Positions 25,701 through 37,107 of a stretch of DNA of 64,000 nucleotides are shown piece by piece. The notes below the pieces were generated by a model, which did no database searches, was not told the DNA's origin, and was given only the letters and a program-made list of their open reading frames with translations. Source of the stretch: Polytrichum commune (Eukaryota > Streptophyta > Polytrichopsida > Polytrichales > Polytrichaceae); assembly GCA_950295325.1 (NCBI GenBank), contig OX485804.1, positions 37,448,001 through 37,512,000 on the forward strand, in the 5' to 3' direction. Position 1 is the first letter of the stretch; each line of letters starts with the position of its first letter. The position numbers and the translations under genes were made by a program.

Positions 25701-26580
25701 AAAAAAGAAAAGAAAAACTTAAAGTTATACATGTTTATAAAGGGTCCACGGTGGTGGGTAAGGTTGACCGTTGACCCGGCAACTACGACTCCAAAAAAGT
25801 TGGAGGCTGTGAAGAATGGAAGTTTGTGGCATTCCATTTGAGTCGGCTTGGCTTCAACATGGGAAGTCAGCCTTTTGTAACTCTGGTCAAATGCAACCAC
25901 AAAGCCCACATGTTCCAACTGCACTAAGGGCCACTTCACACACGAGCCAAGTGCCATGACCATGGAATTGTGAGAGCCCAAAAGAAAGTGTCCGAAGGCC
26001 ATCCCAACACACCCCCAAAGTCATGTAGCGTGGTCACGGACCCTCAAGTGTAGTATGAAGCCATATGTGTGACCGGGCCCTCAACCAAATTCTATTTCAA
26101 TGGATTCTTATTCATGCAGGTTCCCATGCATGATAAAATAGAATAAACCAACGGTTGTGAGCGTTCGGAGTGCCATGGTCTCCCGGTTTTTGTGTTAGGC
26201 CTACCTCCAAGAGGTGGTTTTGAAAATAACCCAAGTGACCATGGAACATGATCCATTCGATGCCATGTAGGAATTCATGTAGACTTTACATTCATCTTGC
26301 ATTCACATACTATGTCGGTCCGTTGAGCGTAGTGTGAAGCGAACTTGGACAGGCTCCGCCTATTCCACCAATAAGAATGTTTGAAGTGTAATGGTCACAG
26401 GCTCTCAGTCTCGTGTGTACAGTGGCCCTAAGTTGGAGAGCTCACCTGCCTATCTCTCATCAAATACTCATGGGCAAAAAGCTCAAGTAGGTTCCTACAC
26501 CGATTATCCCAATTAGCGCATGTTACTATTTGGAGTTACACAATGTTGCAACTATTTGATGAGAATGTAATGCTTCACCA

Positions 26581-26593
26581 AGCAAAGTCATCT
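26581..26593. repeat. Target-site duplication of the 10.6-kb LINE (3' side)
   Basis: AGCAAAGTCATCT next to the (GAA)n end of the LINE is repeated exactly at 37163-37175 next to its 5' end. A 13-bp direct duplication is typical of LINE target-primed insertion. Confidence 0.9.
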
Positions 26594-26635
26594 AGAAGAA
26601 GAAGAAGAACTCCGGTCCCTATTAGGGGCCGGAGT
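26594..26635 (-). promoter_or_regulatory. LINE 3' terminal stem-loop and (TTC)n tail
   Basis: On the minus strand the element ends ACTCCGG, then CCCT, a short loop, AGGG and CCGGAGT, followed by (TTC)n. The copy at 60182-60220 has the same outer stem, but its inner stem is CTCC/GGAG, so pairing is kept with changed bases. In some LINEs of L2/RTE-like type such a 3' stem-loop plus short repeats is the signal read by the reverse transcriptase; that role here is inference. Confidence 0.7.
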
Positions 26636-26795
26636 GAATAAAGTGTCTGTTCGTAGGACAACCGTGGCCATACCCCAGGGTAGTGGCGTTGGGTGTAATA
26701 CTACTTCACCCTTTGCAGGGAGTAGACACTATGTTAGTAACTTAGGTTTTAACCGGTTGAACCGGGGGGTGTATAAGGTGCATGGGTTTTAATTA

Positions 26796-27120
26796 GAATT
26801 TTGCGGGTCTTGCTACTTTGTTTGAGACGAGAAGCGTGCGTGTTTGTTTGGGGTATAAGTGGTGGTTGATTGTATGGTTGGTCGCCAAGTCATGGTTCCA
26901 AGGTTGGTTGGATAAGGACGTGCGTGTTGTATTAATACGGTCCGGGTTCGATTCGCGTTGAATCCGTCTGAGCGTGTTAGTGCAATACACTTTGACTTGG
27001 TGCTGCAAGTGAGTTAATCATAGGCAGGAAAGTTATGCCAACCAGCCGGCTACTCCCCGCCTTTCTGAGCTATGGGTGGTATCTTAATAACTAGTGGTTT
27101 GACCACTACCCCTCTTTTAA
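26796..27120. mobile_element. Candidate SINE (325 bp) inserted in the LINE 3' UTR
   Basis: The 60-kb LINE copy lacks this block. The 9-bp TTTTAATTA occurs on both sides (26787-26795 and 27121-27129), consistent with a target duplication. Inside, the plus strand has tcgccaagtcatgg (26882-26895), similar to a tRNA A box, and gggttcgattcg (26944-26955), close to a B box, about 60 nt apart as in tRNA-derived SINEs. There is no obvious poly(A) or simple tail, and the A box is about 87 nt in, so the class is uncertain. Confidence 0.45.
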
Positions 27121-27476
27121 TTTTAATTATGATTTTGTAAGTCTGTGATGGGTTGTCTATTTTCTATTCGTCTTTTATGGACCAATATTGAGTGTGCGTA
27201 TTGTGTGGCGATAACATTGATTTGTTTGAATGTGCTCCTAATTTGGGATGGAGGGAGTTTAAGTTTTGTTTCTAGTTCGTTCATCAAGGGGATGTGAGTT
27301 GTGGCTCTGGCCCCGGATGCTAGTACTATAAGTGGAGCTACTTGCCATCCTCTCGCTATGATATTGTTGATGAGTGGTTGGTATTTGGTGAGTTTCCGCT
27401 CTCTTGTGTCGGTAGAGAACCTGTCATTGCAGTATGTGAATTCGATGAATTGTATAGTGATTGTTGGGGTAGGTAC

Positions 27477-27917
27477 TTATGGGGGTGGAGAGTTGTATGG
27501 GTGACCTAGCAAACATAGTATGTCGGGTTTGAGCCTAGCGTTGCAGTAGCATCTCTGGGTGTCACATGTACATGGGAGTAACCATGGTGGAACTGTGTTT
27601 TCTTGGGGAAGTTCATTATATGTGCCTGCGTTCATAAGTATGTAGTGTCTTGTTATTTTGTTGGAGATGAGAAGTTTGCGTATTTCCCATACTGCTTTGT
27701 TATGTCTATTTGTGATGAGTGCATGGATGTGCTGTTGTTTGCATTTTAGGAGGACGTGTAGCCATGTGTCTGCTTCTGGTGAGGTGCATATGGGACATGT
27801 GTGGGATGGATATGCGATTCGTCCAAAGAAAAGTTGTTTCCTAGCGTGTCCCATATATTGTCCGGTTCGAAATTTTACTAAACATGTTTTTTGTTTATCT
27901 GTGATGGCTGGATTGTT
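27477..27917 (-). pseudogene. LINE ORF2 C-terminal region with Cys/His knuckle
   Basis: Downstream of RNase H, with CPIC-(x)n-H-(x)n-C in the segment HTCPICTSPEADTWLHVLLKC-like (about 27735-27805). A C-C-H-C knuckle in this place is common in LINE ORF2 C-termini and is thought to bind nucleic acid. It continues in another frame with TITIQFIEFTYCNDRF and IATQYAHSILVHK, which are conserved in the 60-kb copy. Confidence 0.75.
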
Positions 27918-28164
27918 CTAGAAGTCATTTGATAATGCTTTGTCGATATCTTTATTATCGAGCCATTTGTGTAATTGGTGTGTTTGAGTTGCTATGAGGG
28001 CTAGGTTATGTTTTTTGTCATATTTAGTGATGTATTTGCCAAGGTGCCTGATGGGTCCTTTATCTGATGTATCTTGCATTGAGTGCCACCAACCTTTTTG
28101 GAGGTAATATGGCGTGGGGTGTGCGTGTTCATACGTGGCTAGGGCATCTCTATGTTCTAATTCA

Positions 28165-28595
28165 CATCCCATTTTGGCTAATTTGTCCGCTTGCTCGTTG
28201 CCACTAATATTCGTGTGGGCTTTGACTTTATGTAGTGTGGTGGTTTGTGTGCGGGATTGTAACATCCTAATAATTGATTCAAGTATCTTCTTGTCCGGGT
28301 GACTATTGTGTGAGGTTGGGTGTTTTGTTTGTGTGTTTATGAGGTATAGAACGTTGAGGCAGTCTGTGAAAATGTGTGCGGGTTCATTTCGGTATGTGGT
28401 GGTGAGGAGGCATAGGGTGTGGTGGATAGCCATCAATTCCGCTCGTAGTATATTTTGGAGGCCTGGTAGTCGTTCTGAAATTTTAGGTTTTTAAAAGGGT
28501 TATATACTCCATATCCTGCCTTTTCTCGTCTCCAATGTTCTTGGGTTATTACTTTGGGTGGGATAAATGACCCATCGGTATAATAACAATATTGC
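28165..28595 (-). pseudogene. LINE RNase H domain
   Basis: Ordered RNase HI motifs: YYTDGS (first Asp), LRAELMAIHHTL (Glu), IFTDCLNVLYL (second Asp) and GNEQADKLAK (last Asp). All four acidic residues are kept, but a frameshift separates the first motif from the second near 28470. RNase H would remove the RNA template strand during second-strand synthesis. Ordinary plant L1 elements vary in having this domain. Confidence 0.85.
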
Positions 28596-30899
28596 GGTGG
28601 ATATTTGAGGGGTAGGCATATGTCATGGTTTATGATTGGTGGGATATTGGTATTATGGGTTGGAGGTGGGGGGGGCGGGTATGTGAGTTGGGCCCATTTC
28701 TTACTACGGTTTACTGAGGTGTTCATTGGTGTGGGTGGTGCGGGTGTGTTGAATATAGTAGGTATTTGTAAAGATGCACCGATAGTGTTCATGCGACATG
28801 CGTATCTTGTGGTTCCGATGGGCGTGGTTTTGTGGTGGATACATAGTATTCTAATGTCTCGGCTTTCTATTTGAGGTTCGATTTGTAGTTCTGGGGGTAT
28901 CGTGGGTTCTTCATATGTAATGGTGTTTGCTTTAAAGTGCGTGATGACGTGTGAGTCCGGGAAAGGCCCTTCTTGAGGGTGAAGATTCTGATACCAATTT
29001 GGATCAGTTGTTATAAGGATTGTAATTGTGTCGGGGTTGTTGTAGGCTGCAAGTCGTGCCCAATGGAGGGCTTGTTGGGTGTCTGTTTCTGTATGTGGGT
29101 GGGCATACCCGTTACCTGTCCATTTGTGTTGAAATGTCGTTCCTCTTGACCCGAAAACTTTGTCTCGGGAGAAAGTGGAGGAGAATTGTCTTAGCATGAT
29201 AGGGCATGTGACGGGTGATGAGAAATATGAATGTGTGATATGGAAGGAGTCTAGAATATGGTTAATAATGGCATTTGGGAGTGTATATTGTGATAGTTTG
29301 AGGGGGTCATTTTTGGGCATTCGGTATTTGTACCTTTGGTATAGCCATACAACTTCTTGTTCGAAGGATTGTGTGGGGGGTTCGAGATGGTGAGGTCTGT
29401 GTAATGTATTTTGGTATCGTTCCCACAACCATTGTAGTCGTTGTTCAGGGATGGTAATTAGGTGACGGCCGTCATTGTCGTATATGTGTGCTACACCGTG
29501 TTGGCTTTGGATGAGGTTTTGAGTACAGGCGATGTCGTTATCTGGGTTACATTCGTTGATATTAACATGACATAGGGGTATAATTTGTGGGGGGGGGGGG
29601 GGGAATGTATCTAGTGTCTCTTAGTTGTTCTTCATTAAAGTGTAATTTTAAGATGTTGGTAAAGTGTTGATTTTGTTTGTGGGTATAATATTGTGTTAGA
29701 AGTAGGATGTTATGGTTGATGGTGTTTTGGTTGTTCCATGGGAACAAGTCTTTTTGGGGAAGCCACTTGTTGTATATGGTTTCGTGGGGGAGTATCCATT
29801 GGCATAGGTAGGATGTGTAATTTTTGGTAATTTTGTTTTTATCTTTGTAGGTGTGGGGGCGGTCGTTTATTATAGAGTGAATTGGGTATTGTATGTGGTT
29901 GTTTTGTATATATGAGGGTGGCTTCGGGTATTCCGGAGGTGGAGGTGTGGGTAGGTGTGCATTATGTCTTTCTAATCTTGTGTCTATGTGGTGGTTGTGT
30001 ATTTTGTAAGGGTTTTTGAGGATGTTTGATAGGGTATATATTGGGCAATTATTTAGGCATGGATTATGACACGGTGGTTCACAAAAAAGAGCTCGGGCTT
30101 GTTCTAGGGCGGCTTGTGTTGTTTTAGTGAGTGTGCCATAGTAATGTTTGAAGTCATCGTTTGTCATTAGATGTATGCCGTTAGGGTGGGTTATGTGCTT
30201 GAGTTCGGTTATGTTGTGGAGGACGAATTTATGTAGGTATTTAAGGGAGAGTGTGGGAGTTAGTGTTGGTATGGTTTGTGCTTGGTGCATCCATTGTGTT
30301 TCTAAGGGTGTGGGGAGGAGGGGAAATTTCTCGAGTTGGCTCTTGAGGTGAATGCCACTAGTTATTTTGAGTAAGAATAGTGTGCGTGTAATTGGTGATC
30401 GGATACAATCTTGGCGGGATATGCGTGGTAGGTTAAGGGATCCGCCATGTTTGGCAAGTATGTGTTTAGTTAATCCATTATATATTTTTCCTAGTTGCCC
30501 TTTGTCATTGAAGGCATTAATAAGTTGTTCGCCTATGCATGTAAGATATACATTTTTGAGTGAAAAGGCTTCTGTGCCGAACATATCTTGTGGTAGCTGT
30601 GTAACCGCATTGGACATGCATTTCGGTAGGCCGCATATATTTTTGTGTAGGGCGATTATTCGTTTATCGAGTTTCTTAATGGCGGGGAGTGAGTATGAAA
30701 CGGTGTAGAAACTGTAGGCGATGACAGCTCGTATGACCGTGTCAATCATTTGAATTTTTTGTTTCATGGTGGCTGGGCATACGGTTAGTAGCTTGCATTG
30801 TTTGATTAGTTTAGTTGTTGTTATGTGTGTTTGAGTTTTCCATTGTAGTGAGGGGACTAGATTAATCCCAAGATAAACATATGGCTCGTGTTGGCTTAG

Positions 30900-31900
30900 G
30901 ATGGGTATGGGTTGATTTCTGAAGTTTATATTGGTATTTTTTATGTGTATTTTGAAGGCTTGGGGATTTAATTTTGTTTTGTTGGGGCAACCCGTGATTG
31001 CGCATTTTGGGATGCCGAGGTCCATACCTGCCCACTCACAGAATTTGTCCAATTTATTTAGTTGGAGTTGGAGGGATGGCAAGTTATTGGATATTGCGGC
31101 CAGGTCGTCTGCGTAGGCTGCGGAGCTTAATTTTGTATGAGAGGTGTGAAAGGTGTATCCATTGTTTCCTCGTTGCAGCCATCGTAGGAGAGGTTCAAGA
31201 AATATAATAAAAAGGTAGGGGCTTAAGGTGTCACCTTGTATAGTTCCACGTTGTATGGGTATGGGTTTTGTTTGATCAAAATGTTCTCCATTAAAGGTAG
31301 TAGTGGATTGTGAGTAGATATTGCCCACTAGTGCTACAACATCTTGTGGGTAGCCTAGGTCCTTCATAATGGCGAGAAGTCTGGCATGATCAAATAGATC
31401 CGAAGGTGTTTTTGAAATCGATGTATAATATGTAAATGTCTTGAGTGGTAAGCCTTGCATCTTCTAATGCCGCTATGAGGGTTTGTAGCTGTCGTGCGGT
31501 GCTTCGTTCAGCCCTAAAGCCTTCTTGGCTGTCGTGTAAGATTTGATATTTTTCTCCGTATGTGGATAATATGCTTGTAAGTGTACTAGTAAATAGTTTG
31601 TAGATTGTATTGGCGAGTGCGATTGGTCTTTGGTTAGTAAGGTGGTGGGGGTTGCCCTTTTTGTATAGGAGTATTGTGAGGCTTGTTTTCCAGGATGCGG
31701 GGATTTGTTTTTGTTTGTAGCAGTGGGTAAAAAATAGCATTAGAAGTGTGTGGAATCTGGGCGGCATATTTTTTAATATGACATTGGGTATTTTATCGGG
31801 TCCAGGGGTTTTCCCGTTGGCTAAATTTTTGAAGCATATGTCGTATGTTCCTTGATCTAGGTATGTATGCAGGGGAATTGATGCTTCACCTCTTTTTTCA
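30900..31900 (-). pseudogene. LINE reverse transcriptase domain
   Basis: Motifs in order: GKTPGPDKIPN, NQRPIALANTIYKLF, GFRAERSTARQL, motif A YIDFKNTFGSI then DHARLL after a one-base insertion, RGTIQGDTLSPYLFIIFLEP, and catalytic AAYADDLAAIS. The YADD box and motif A Asp are intact. The frameshift within motif A alone would stop translation. Confidence 0.92.
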
Positions 31901-32769
31901 AGGGCATATCCATTCAGATCATGCCACGGGTATTGTCTGACTCCGCATATGCATTGTTGTGGGTGGTCTGGTTGATAATAGCAGGTTGGGACAGTTGGTC
32001 TGTTACTGATTGATTGTTGGACATGTATTTCTTGTGAGATGTCTTTTGGATTGGTAAGAATGTTGTTGTACCTATCGATGAGGCAGTTGAGTGGGGGGGT
32101 GTCGGTATTTTTAAAAAAAATTCTGTTTATAGTCTTGGGGCTTTTATCATAAAGTTGTTGATATTTGGATATGGTTTTTTTAATTTGTTTGGTGGTGTAG
32201 TCGGTTGTGATTTTGCGGGCTTTGTTCTTAGCTTCTTTTGCAATTTTAGCTAGGGTATCCATCCATGTGTTGTGTGGGAGAGAAGGGTTTGGTGGTGGGG
32301 GTATGATAACGTGGGTATGATTGTGTATTTCTTGGATAATAATGGGGTGGGTGCGCCAGTTTAGGTTGTTTTTTATGGTGTAAATGGCCTTCCGTATGAG
32401 GTGGTAGGTGGATAAGTGTAGTTTCCAAATTTTTTGTGACTTCTTTGGGAGATAGCCTCCTTGGTTGGCAATTCGGTTTGGCAATGTGGGGATGGGTGGG
32501 GCACTACATGTTTCTAAGACGATGTTGGTGATGTTGTCGGTGAGGGTGTTTAGTGAGTCACATGCTAGTTGTCATTGTTCATTTGTTAGTTGGTTATGTT
32601 TTAATAGTAGTATGAGCTCATCAATTTGAGTTGAGTTAGTTTCAAAGAATTTGGTGTGGAAGTCTTCGATTTTCTTCTTTGGAATAGGGTTGAGAATTCT
32701 TGGTGGCGGTTCGGATGCTATAATTGGTGTTCTAGCGATGAGTGTGTTAGAGGGAATTTTTAGTTGGAT

Positions 32770-33540
32770 GGGCATGTGATCGGAGTTTAGCTGAGTATGT
32801 TGGTTTGTAGTAGCGGAATATTGGTTGTTATTAGGGGTTTTAATGAAAAAACCGTCAATTAAGCTGTTTTGTGTGTAGTTGTGTCCCCCTTGCCTAGAGA
32901 ATGCTGTATTTGTTGGAATATATGTCAGTCCGAGGTCGAGTATGAAGGATCTCCATAGGTAGTCCTCTGTTTGTGGCGGTGTGATTTGTTGGTCATTTTG
33001 TCGTCATATTAGGGCGATGTCCCTATTAAAGTCTTCGCATAAGATATATGTGTGGTTCGGGTGTGTGTTGATTTGGTCCGTAATGGTATTTTGGATGGTG
33101 GGGATGAGAGGTAGGTCTTCCTCATGTGAGGGCATATATAAGTTAAGTAGGAGCCAAGGTTGTAGGGGTTGGTTGGCTATGCGTGTTATTTGGAGGAAAT
33201 GGGATATGGCTGCGGGAGTGGGTATTTTGGAGATGTTACCGGGGAATGCATGTTTGATGTGTACAAGGAGTAGGAGGCCGCCTCTAAAACCTCTATAGGT
33301 CATTCTTTGGCGTGTGATTCTCGTGATGTTATGTGTATTATTAAAGAAAAGTTTATATTGGGGAAATAGCTTTTGTATGTGTTTTGTGGATTTTGTGGCG
33401 GATAGCTTGGTTTCTTGTATGGTGATGATCGACGGGGGTTCTTTTGTAATTAAGTCTTGTAAACATGGCATAGCGGTGTTAAATGAAAAGGCATTCCATG
33501 TTATGGCATATGTTTCTAGGCTTGTTAGTGGGATTGGTTC
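32770..33540 (-). pseudogene. LINE AP-endonuclease domain
   Basis: Matches the exonuclease-endonuclease-phosphatase fold of LINE endonucleases: ITWNAFSFN, IITIQETKL (metal-binding Glu), LLNLYMPS, ILCEDFNRD (usual GDFN changed to EDFN), and after an in-frame TGA, LNSDHMPIQL (catalytic Asp-His). It would nick the target DNA. The stop at 33004-33006 splits it before the SDH motif. Confidence 0.85.
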
Positions 33541-34149
33541 GGATGGTGGTGATGGGGTGGGCATAGGTGGGTTAGGATGTGTATATTCATTTATGTGTTC
33601 GTTGTATCTTAAAGCTTCCGTTATGAGTTGCTTTGGTAGGTATGGGAATGCTTCTGTAATTTTTGTATGTTAAGTGAGTCAGGATGTGAGTGGATGTAAT
33701 CGTATAATTTTTTGTGTATTGTGTTGGCGGGGTTGATTGTATTATTAAATATGTTACAAAATTGCGTATATGGGTGTGGGGTGTCTATGTGTCGTTCCGG
33801 CGGGTTAGATAGTTTGATCATTTTCTCTAATATTTGTGATGTCATGTTATGTGTTGGTTGTTGTTGTAGGTACAAGTTACATGTTACCGTAGAAGGGCTA
33901 ATTGTTACTATTATTGCGTATATGATTCGTGCGGGTGGGTGGGTGGGTATGGTATTGTTGTAGATGGTTGTATAAGTATGGGAGTGAGAGTGTTATTTGT
34001 TCGTGTAGGGGGTGTGTATTTTGAAAGAATGGTTTAAATGTTTTGGCAAGGTGTTGATATTCGGGTTGGAATTTGATCATACTTGGTAAGAAATATGTAT
34101 GATGTCGTCTTTTATGAGCCGGGGGGTGTTTTTGTAGTATGTTAGGCAT

Positions 34150-34179
34150 GGGTCCTGGGTTAGGATGTATATCTCCGCA
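34150..34179 (-). other. Second 2A-like motif, directly after an in-frame TAA
   Basis: Encodes C-G-D-I-H-P-N-P-G-P, ending with the N-P-G-P where 2A peptides cause ribosomal skipping. The codon just before it is TAA (34180-34182), where the paralogue at 20.8 kb has AGA (L-R-C-G-D-I). The stop is therefore most simply a mutation of this copy. The canonical Glu of D-x-E is His here, which may weaken activity. Confidence 0.75.
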
Positions 34180-35226
34180 TTATAGGAGGAGATGTTTTTT
34201 ATTTTGGTGTTTTGTGCTTATGCTTAATTTTGGTTTCTTGTTATGTGAGTGTATGGCGGTTGGTGGTTGATTTTGGGGTAGGTAAGGTAATGTCCATATG
34301 TAAGCTATGTATATGTGTGTAATTACGATGTTATGTTGTGGGTTTGGGTGTAAGGGTTTTGGGGCGGTTGTTTTGTAGTGTGAATGGCCTAGGCCTAATT
34401 CGATGGGGTTAGGTGGGTGTTGTGGTAAGTGTATGGGCAATAGGCTTACTAGTTGGGCGTATTGTAATATGGATGTATTTTTAATAGAGTATTGCCTTGT
34501 TTCTTGTGTGTCTTTTATAGGAGAATTTTTATAGATGTATGAGAGTGGGCCCGGGTTGAGTTGTATGTCTCCACATCTTAGGATGAGTGTTTGGAGATCA
34601 ACAATTTGTGCAATGGTTTTGTGGAGTGTTGGGCGTTTTAAGTGTGTATGTCTTATTGTGTAGAAGTTGACTAAAGTAATGTTGTGGCGGTTTATGTGGC
34701 TATACCCAATATGGTGATGTGTTAATGGTGGGGATGTGTTTGTTTGAGAAGTATGTTGGGTGGGGTGTTGTGTATTATGTAATTTGTTATGGTGTGGGGA
34801 TGTGATTGAGGATTTGTGGTTGAATTGGTGTGGGTGGTATGATTGTTGTGTGTGGTGTTGTTGTTGGTTTTGGTGTGTACGGGTTAGTGTTATTTTATGT
34901 TTTAATGGACGGTTTCCATAAGTTAAGAATGAGGTTAGTACTATGGTAGAGAGGATGATTATAGTTGTGATGTAGTTGTGGTTAGTATAGGTGTTGGGAG
35001 GTGTGGGGGATGTGTGAGGTGTGTGTTTATGTGTGTGGTGAGAGTGGTTGTTTAATTTCTTAGTTGTTTTTGGAGTGTGTTTATTGTGATTGCTTTGTGT
35101 GGTATATACATTTCGTGTACATGATGAGGTGTATGAAAAAATAAATACTTTATTTATAAGTAGGTAAAGGTTACATAATATGTGTATGGTAGTCGTCCAT
35201 GCATATGCTAAGATCTTACTATTCAT
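34180..35226 (-). pseudogene. LINE middle ORF (about 348 codons) with hydrophobic segments and an internal 2A motif
   Basis: The ATG overlaps the end of ORF1 (ATGAATAG, where TAG is the ORF1 stop), an arrangement suited to termination-reinitiation. The predicted product has an N-terminal hydrophobic stretch (IHILCNLYLLINKVFIFSY), a second one (YITTIIILSTIVLTSFLTY), a His/Thr/Asn-rich low-complexity region, and then a 2A-like motif at codons about 218-227. About 120 more codons lead to a TAA that sits exactly before the second 2A motif. I know no family for this product. Membrane segments are unusual for a LINE protein. Confidence 0.6.
34546..34575 (-). other. First 2A-like motif (CGDIQLNPGP)
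   Basis: Within the middle ORF, encoding L-R-C-G-D-I-Q-L-N-P-G-P. It matches the 2A consensus D-(V/I)-E-x-N-P-G-P except Gln for Glu. 2A-like sequences of this kind are known in several animal and protist non-LTR elements, where they separate proteins made from one frame. Confidence 0.8.
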
Positions 35227-37107
35227 CAAGGTGTTGTTGTTCTTTGTGGAGGCTTGGTGAGGGGGTCCGGTGGTAGGCGCCGGAAAAGCCCGGTGGTGCT
35301 AGGTGTGTGTTGGGTTCTCCCATATGAGCGTTGACCATGGATGAACTTGGTGCATGCGGGAGTCTTGCGATGTTGGCGTGGGGGGGCTCCGGGGAGGTGG
35401 CGGCTAACGTTTGCATAATGTTGTGTATGCGATTGTTGGATTGTTGAAACTCCATTGCCATGGCACTCATGATGTTGTTGGTGAGTGAGGTAAGTTTATC
35501 GTCAACCGTTTCGACTAACTCTTTGATGGTTCTGGTGAAGAATCTTTCCGATACGAGGGGTGAGGAGGCGGCGGTGTTGTTCATGGCTTGTGCTTTTTGG
35601 GCAATGACTTCACGAACGGGGGCGTGGGCTAGTCGTATGGCCGTTTGGTTGGGTTCGGCTCCATCGATGCTTCCTTTGTGGGGGATGAAGTCCACGCGAC
35701 GTCCTAAGATGTAGGTGGACTTTCGTAACCACTCCGTGTAGACCGCCGCGTTAAGACATTGTATGTGGCACCATCCGGCTTGGCGATCGTCCTCTTGGTT
35801 GGATTTGTGGCCGTACGTGATGCCGGTAATATTTTCCTCCCCGAAGAGCCTCTTGAGTGTCTTGGTGATGGTGGATTGTGACTCACGTTGAGGCAAGTTG
35901 TTAGCTACAAGAGTAGTGCTAATTCTAAGCTCCGAAAGGTTGCCTACATCTTTGTCCTTAGTGATGCTTACCTTTAGCTTTTCGGAGCGGTAGATTAGGC
36001 CGTTGCTAAGGATGTCATTCCTTGCCTCTTCGGTGGTGAGGGTGATGAAGGCGAAGTCCTTCTCCTCATCCGATTTAGTGAGCGATAGAATTTCTATTTC
36101 CCGTCCTTCGTAGTAGGATTCGCTCATGAGGGTGCGGAGTATGTCTATGGCCGTACTTCCCCGGAGGGTTGTACCTTTGAGGTGGAGCCTCATGTTCTTG
36201 GCCTTTGTGATGAGCTCAAAACCTTTCTCTACCTTGCCAATGACTCGCTCTCCATCTCCCATTGTCATTACAAAAGCGCGTTCTCCACGGAGAAGAGCTA
36301 GTCTGTCTCTCTTTGGGTGTTGTAAGTGGATTTTAATAAATCCGGCCCAATTCCTTGTGACGGTGTTGATGCCTATGTCAATTGGATTGGAGTAGGTGGA
36401 GCCTAGGGGAATGTTCATGAGTCGTAGCCTTTCCATGCATGCGGTCTTGACTTCTTGTCGGCTAAGCTTCTTGTATTCTCCGTCAAACCGTATAGTGACA
36501 TGAAACCCTTCGGTGAGGCCCGTGTCTTGAGAAATTTTCTCATACATTGGTACTTGGGTGAAGTGTAGGTGTTGACCAGGTACCGCGTCCGGTCGTTCGG
36601 AGGGGTATAGAGTTTGTTTTGTCCTCGGGAAGGCTCTCCGGATGGCGCGGAATTCTTGGACTTCGGTGGGGGGTGTCCCGTTGGCGTGAAATTCCTCATC
36701 CGTTCGCCTCTCTTGCAACTCTTTATTTCCTCTTTGTATGGAAAGTGCTTCTTGCATGTGGAAGCCTAGCCACAATTGCCCTATCATGTCAATGCCTAGG
36801 GTGGTTAGCCTCTTGGGTCGTGTGGGTGGGGGAAGTGGTGTGGACTTACTTGGTAGTGTGGGTGTGGATGTGGCGGAGTAGTCCGCGGCTTTTCTTCTCT
36901 TGGTATTTTGACTACCCGACGTATCTTCCAATCGGGGGTGGCGATAGGCAATGTGGGTGGTGTGTATTCGCCAATTTGCACGGATTTCCATGGTGTGGCT
37001 TGTGCCCCTTGTATCGAGTCTCCTTCTATTGACACTTGTAAGGAGCTACCTCCCCTTTCCGGGGACACATTTTCGAGCTGGGCATCCATGTCCAGGTCCT
37101 CCTCCAT
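35219..37107 (-). pseudogene. LINE ORF1 (nucleic-acid-binding protein), one frameshift
   Basis: The best start is ATG 37105-37107 (MEEDLDMDAQ), just inside the element; an upstream ATG in the same frame lies in flanking DNA. The first about 57 codons are in one frame. An indel in a C run near 36935 then shifts to the long frame ending at 35219-35221, about 630 residues in all. A basic stretch (KRRK) and a Pro/Ser/Thr-rich linker come first. The middle has FIKIHLQHP and AFITLTTEEAR, the latter resembling RRM-like ORF1 folds, and CHIQCLNAAVY follows. No zinc knuckle is seen. ORF1 proteins coat LINE RNA; that role is inferred from position. Confidence 0.75.

Larger units (their letters stand above)
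27123..34179 (-). pseudogene. LINE ORF2: endonuclease-reverse transcriptase-RNase H polyprotein, broken
   Basis: After the stop at 34180-34182 the same frame continues with the second 2A motif and FLPSMIKFQPEYQHLAKTFKP. Lesions seen: a frameshift in a CCCA repeat near 33930, another near 33660, in-frame TGA at 33004-33006 and 32572-32574, one extra T near 31395 in RT motif A, a frameshift in a G15-16 run near 29600, another near 28470, and stops at 27918-27920 and 27477-27479. The reading resumes in a good frame after each, and the plus-strand and 60-kb copies confirm several of the expected frames. The function would be target-primed reverse transcription of the element RNA. The probable natural stop is near 27123. 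Confidence 0.85.

Noticed and set aside
26882-26955. A functional tRNA gene
   Set aside because: A- and B-box-like motifs exist, but no acceptor stem or convincing cloverleaf could be drawn. A SINE head or chance match fits better.
35460-36395. Plus-strand open frames within LINE ORF1
   Set aside because: Antisense shadows of ORF1. No initiation context or similarity.
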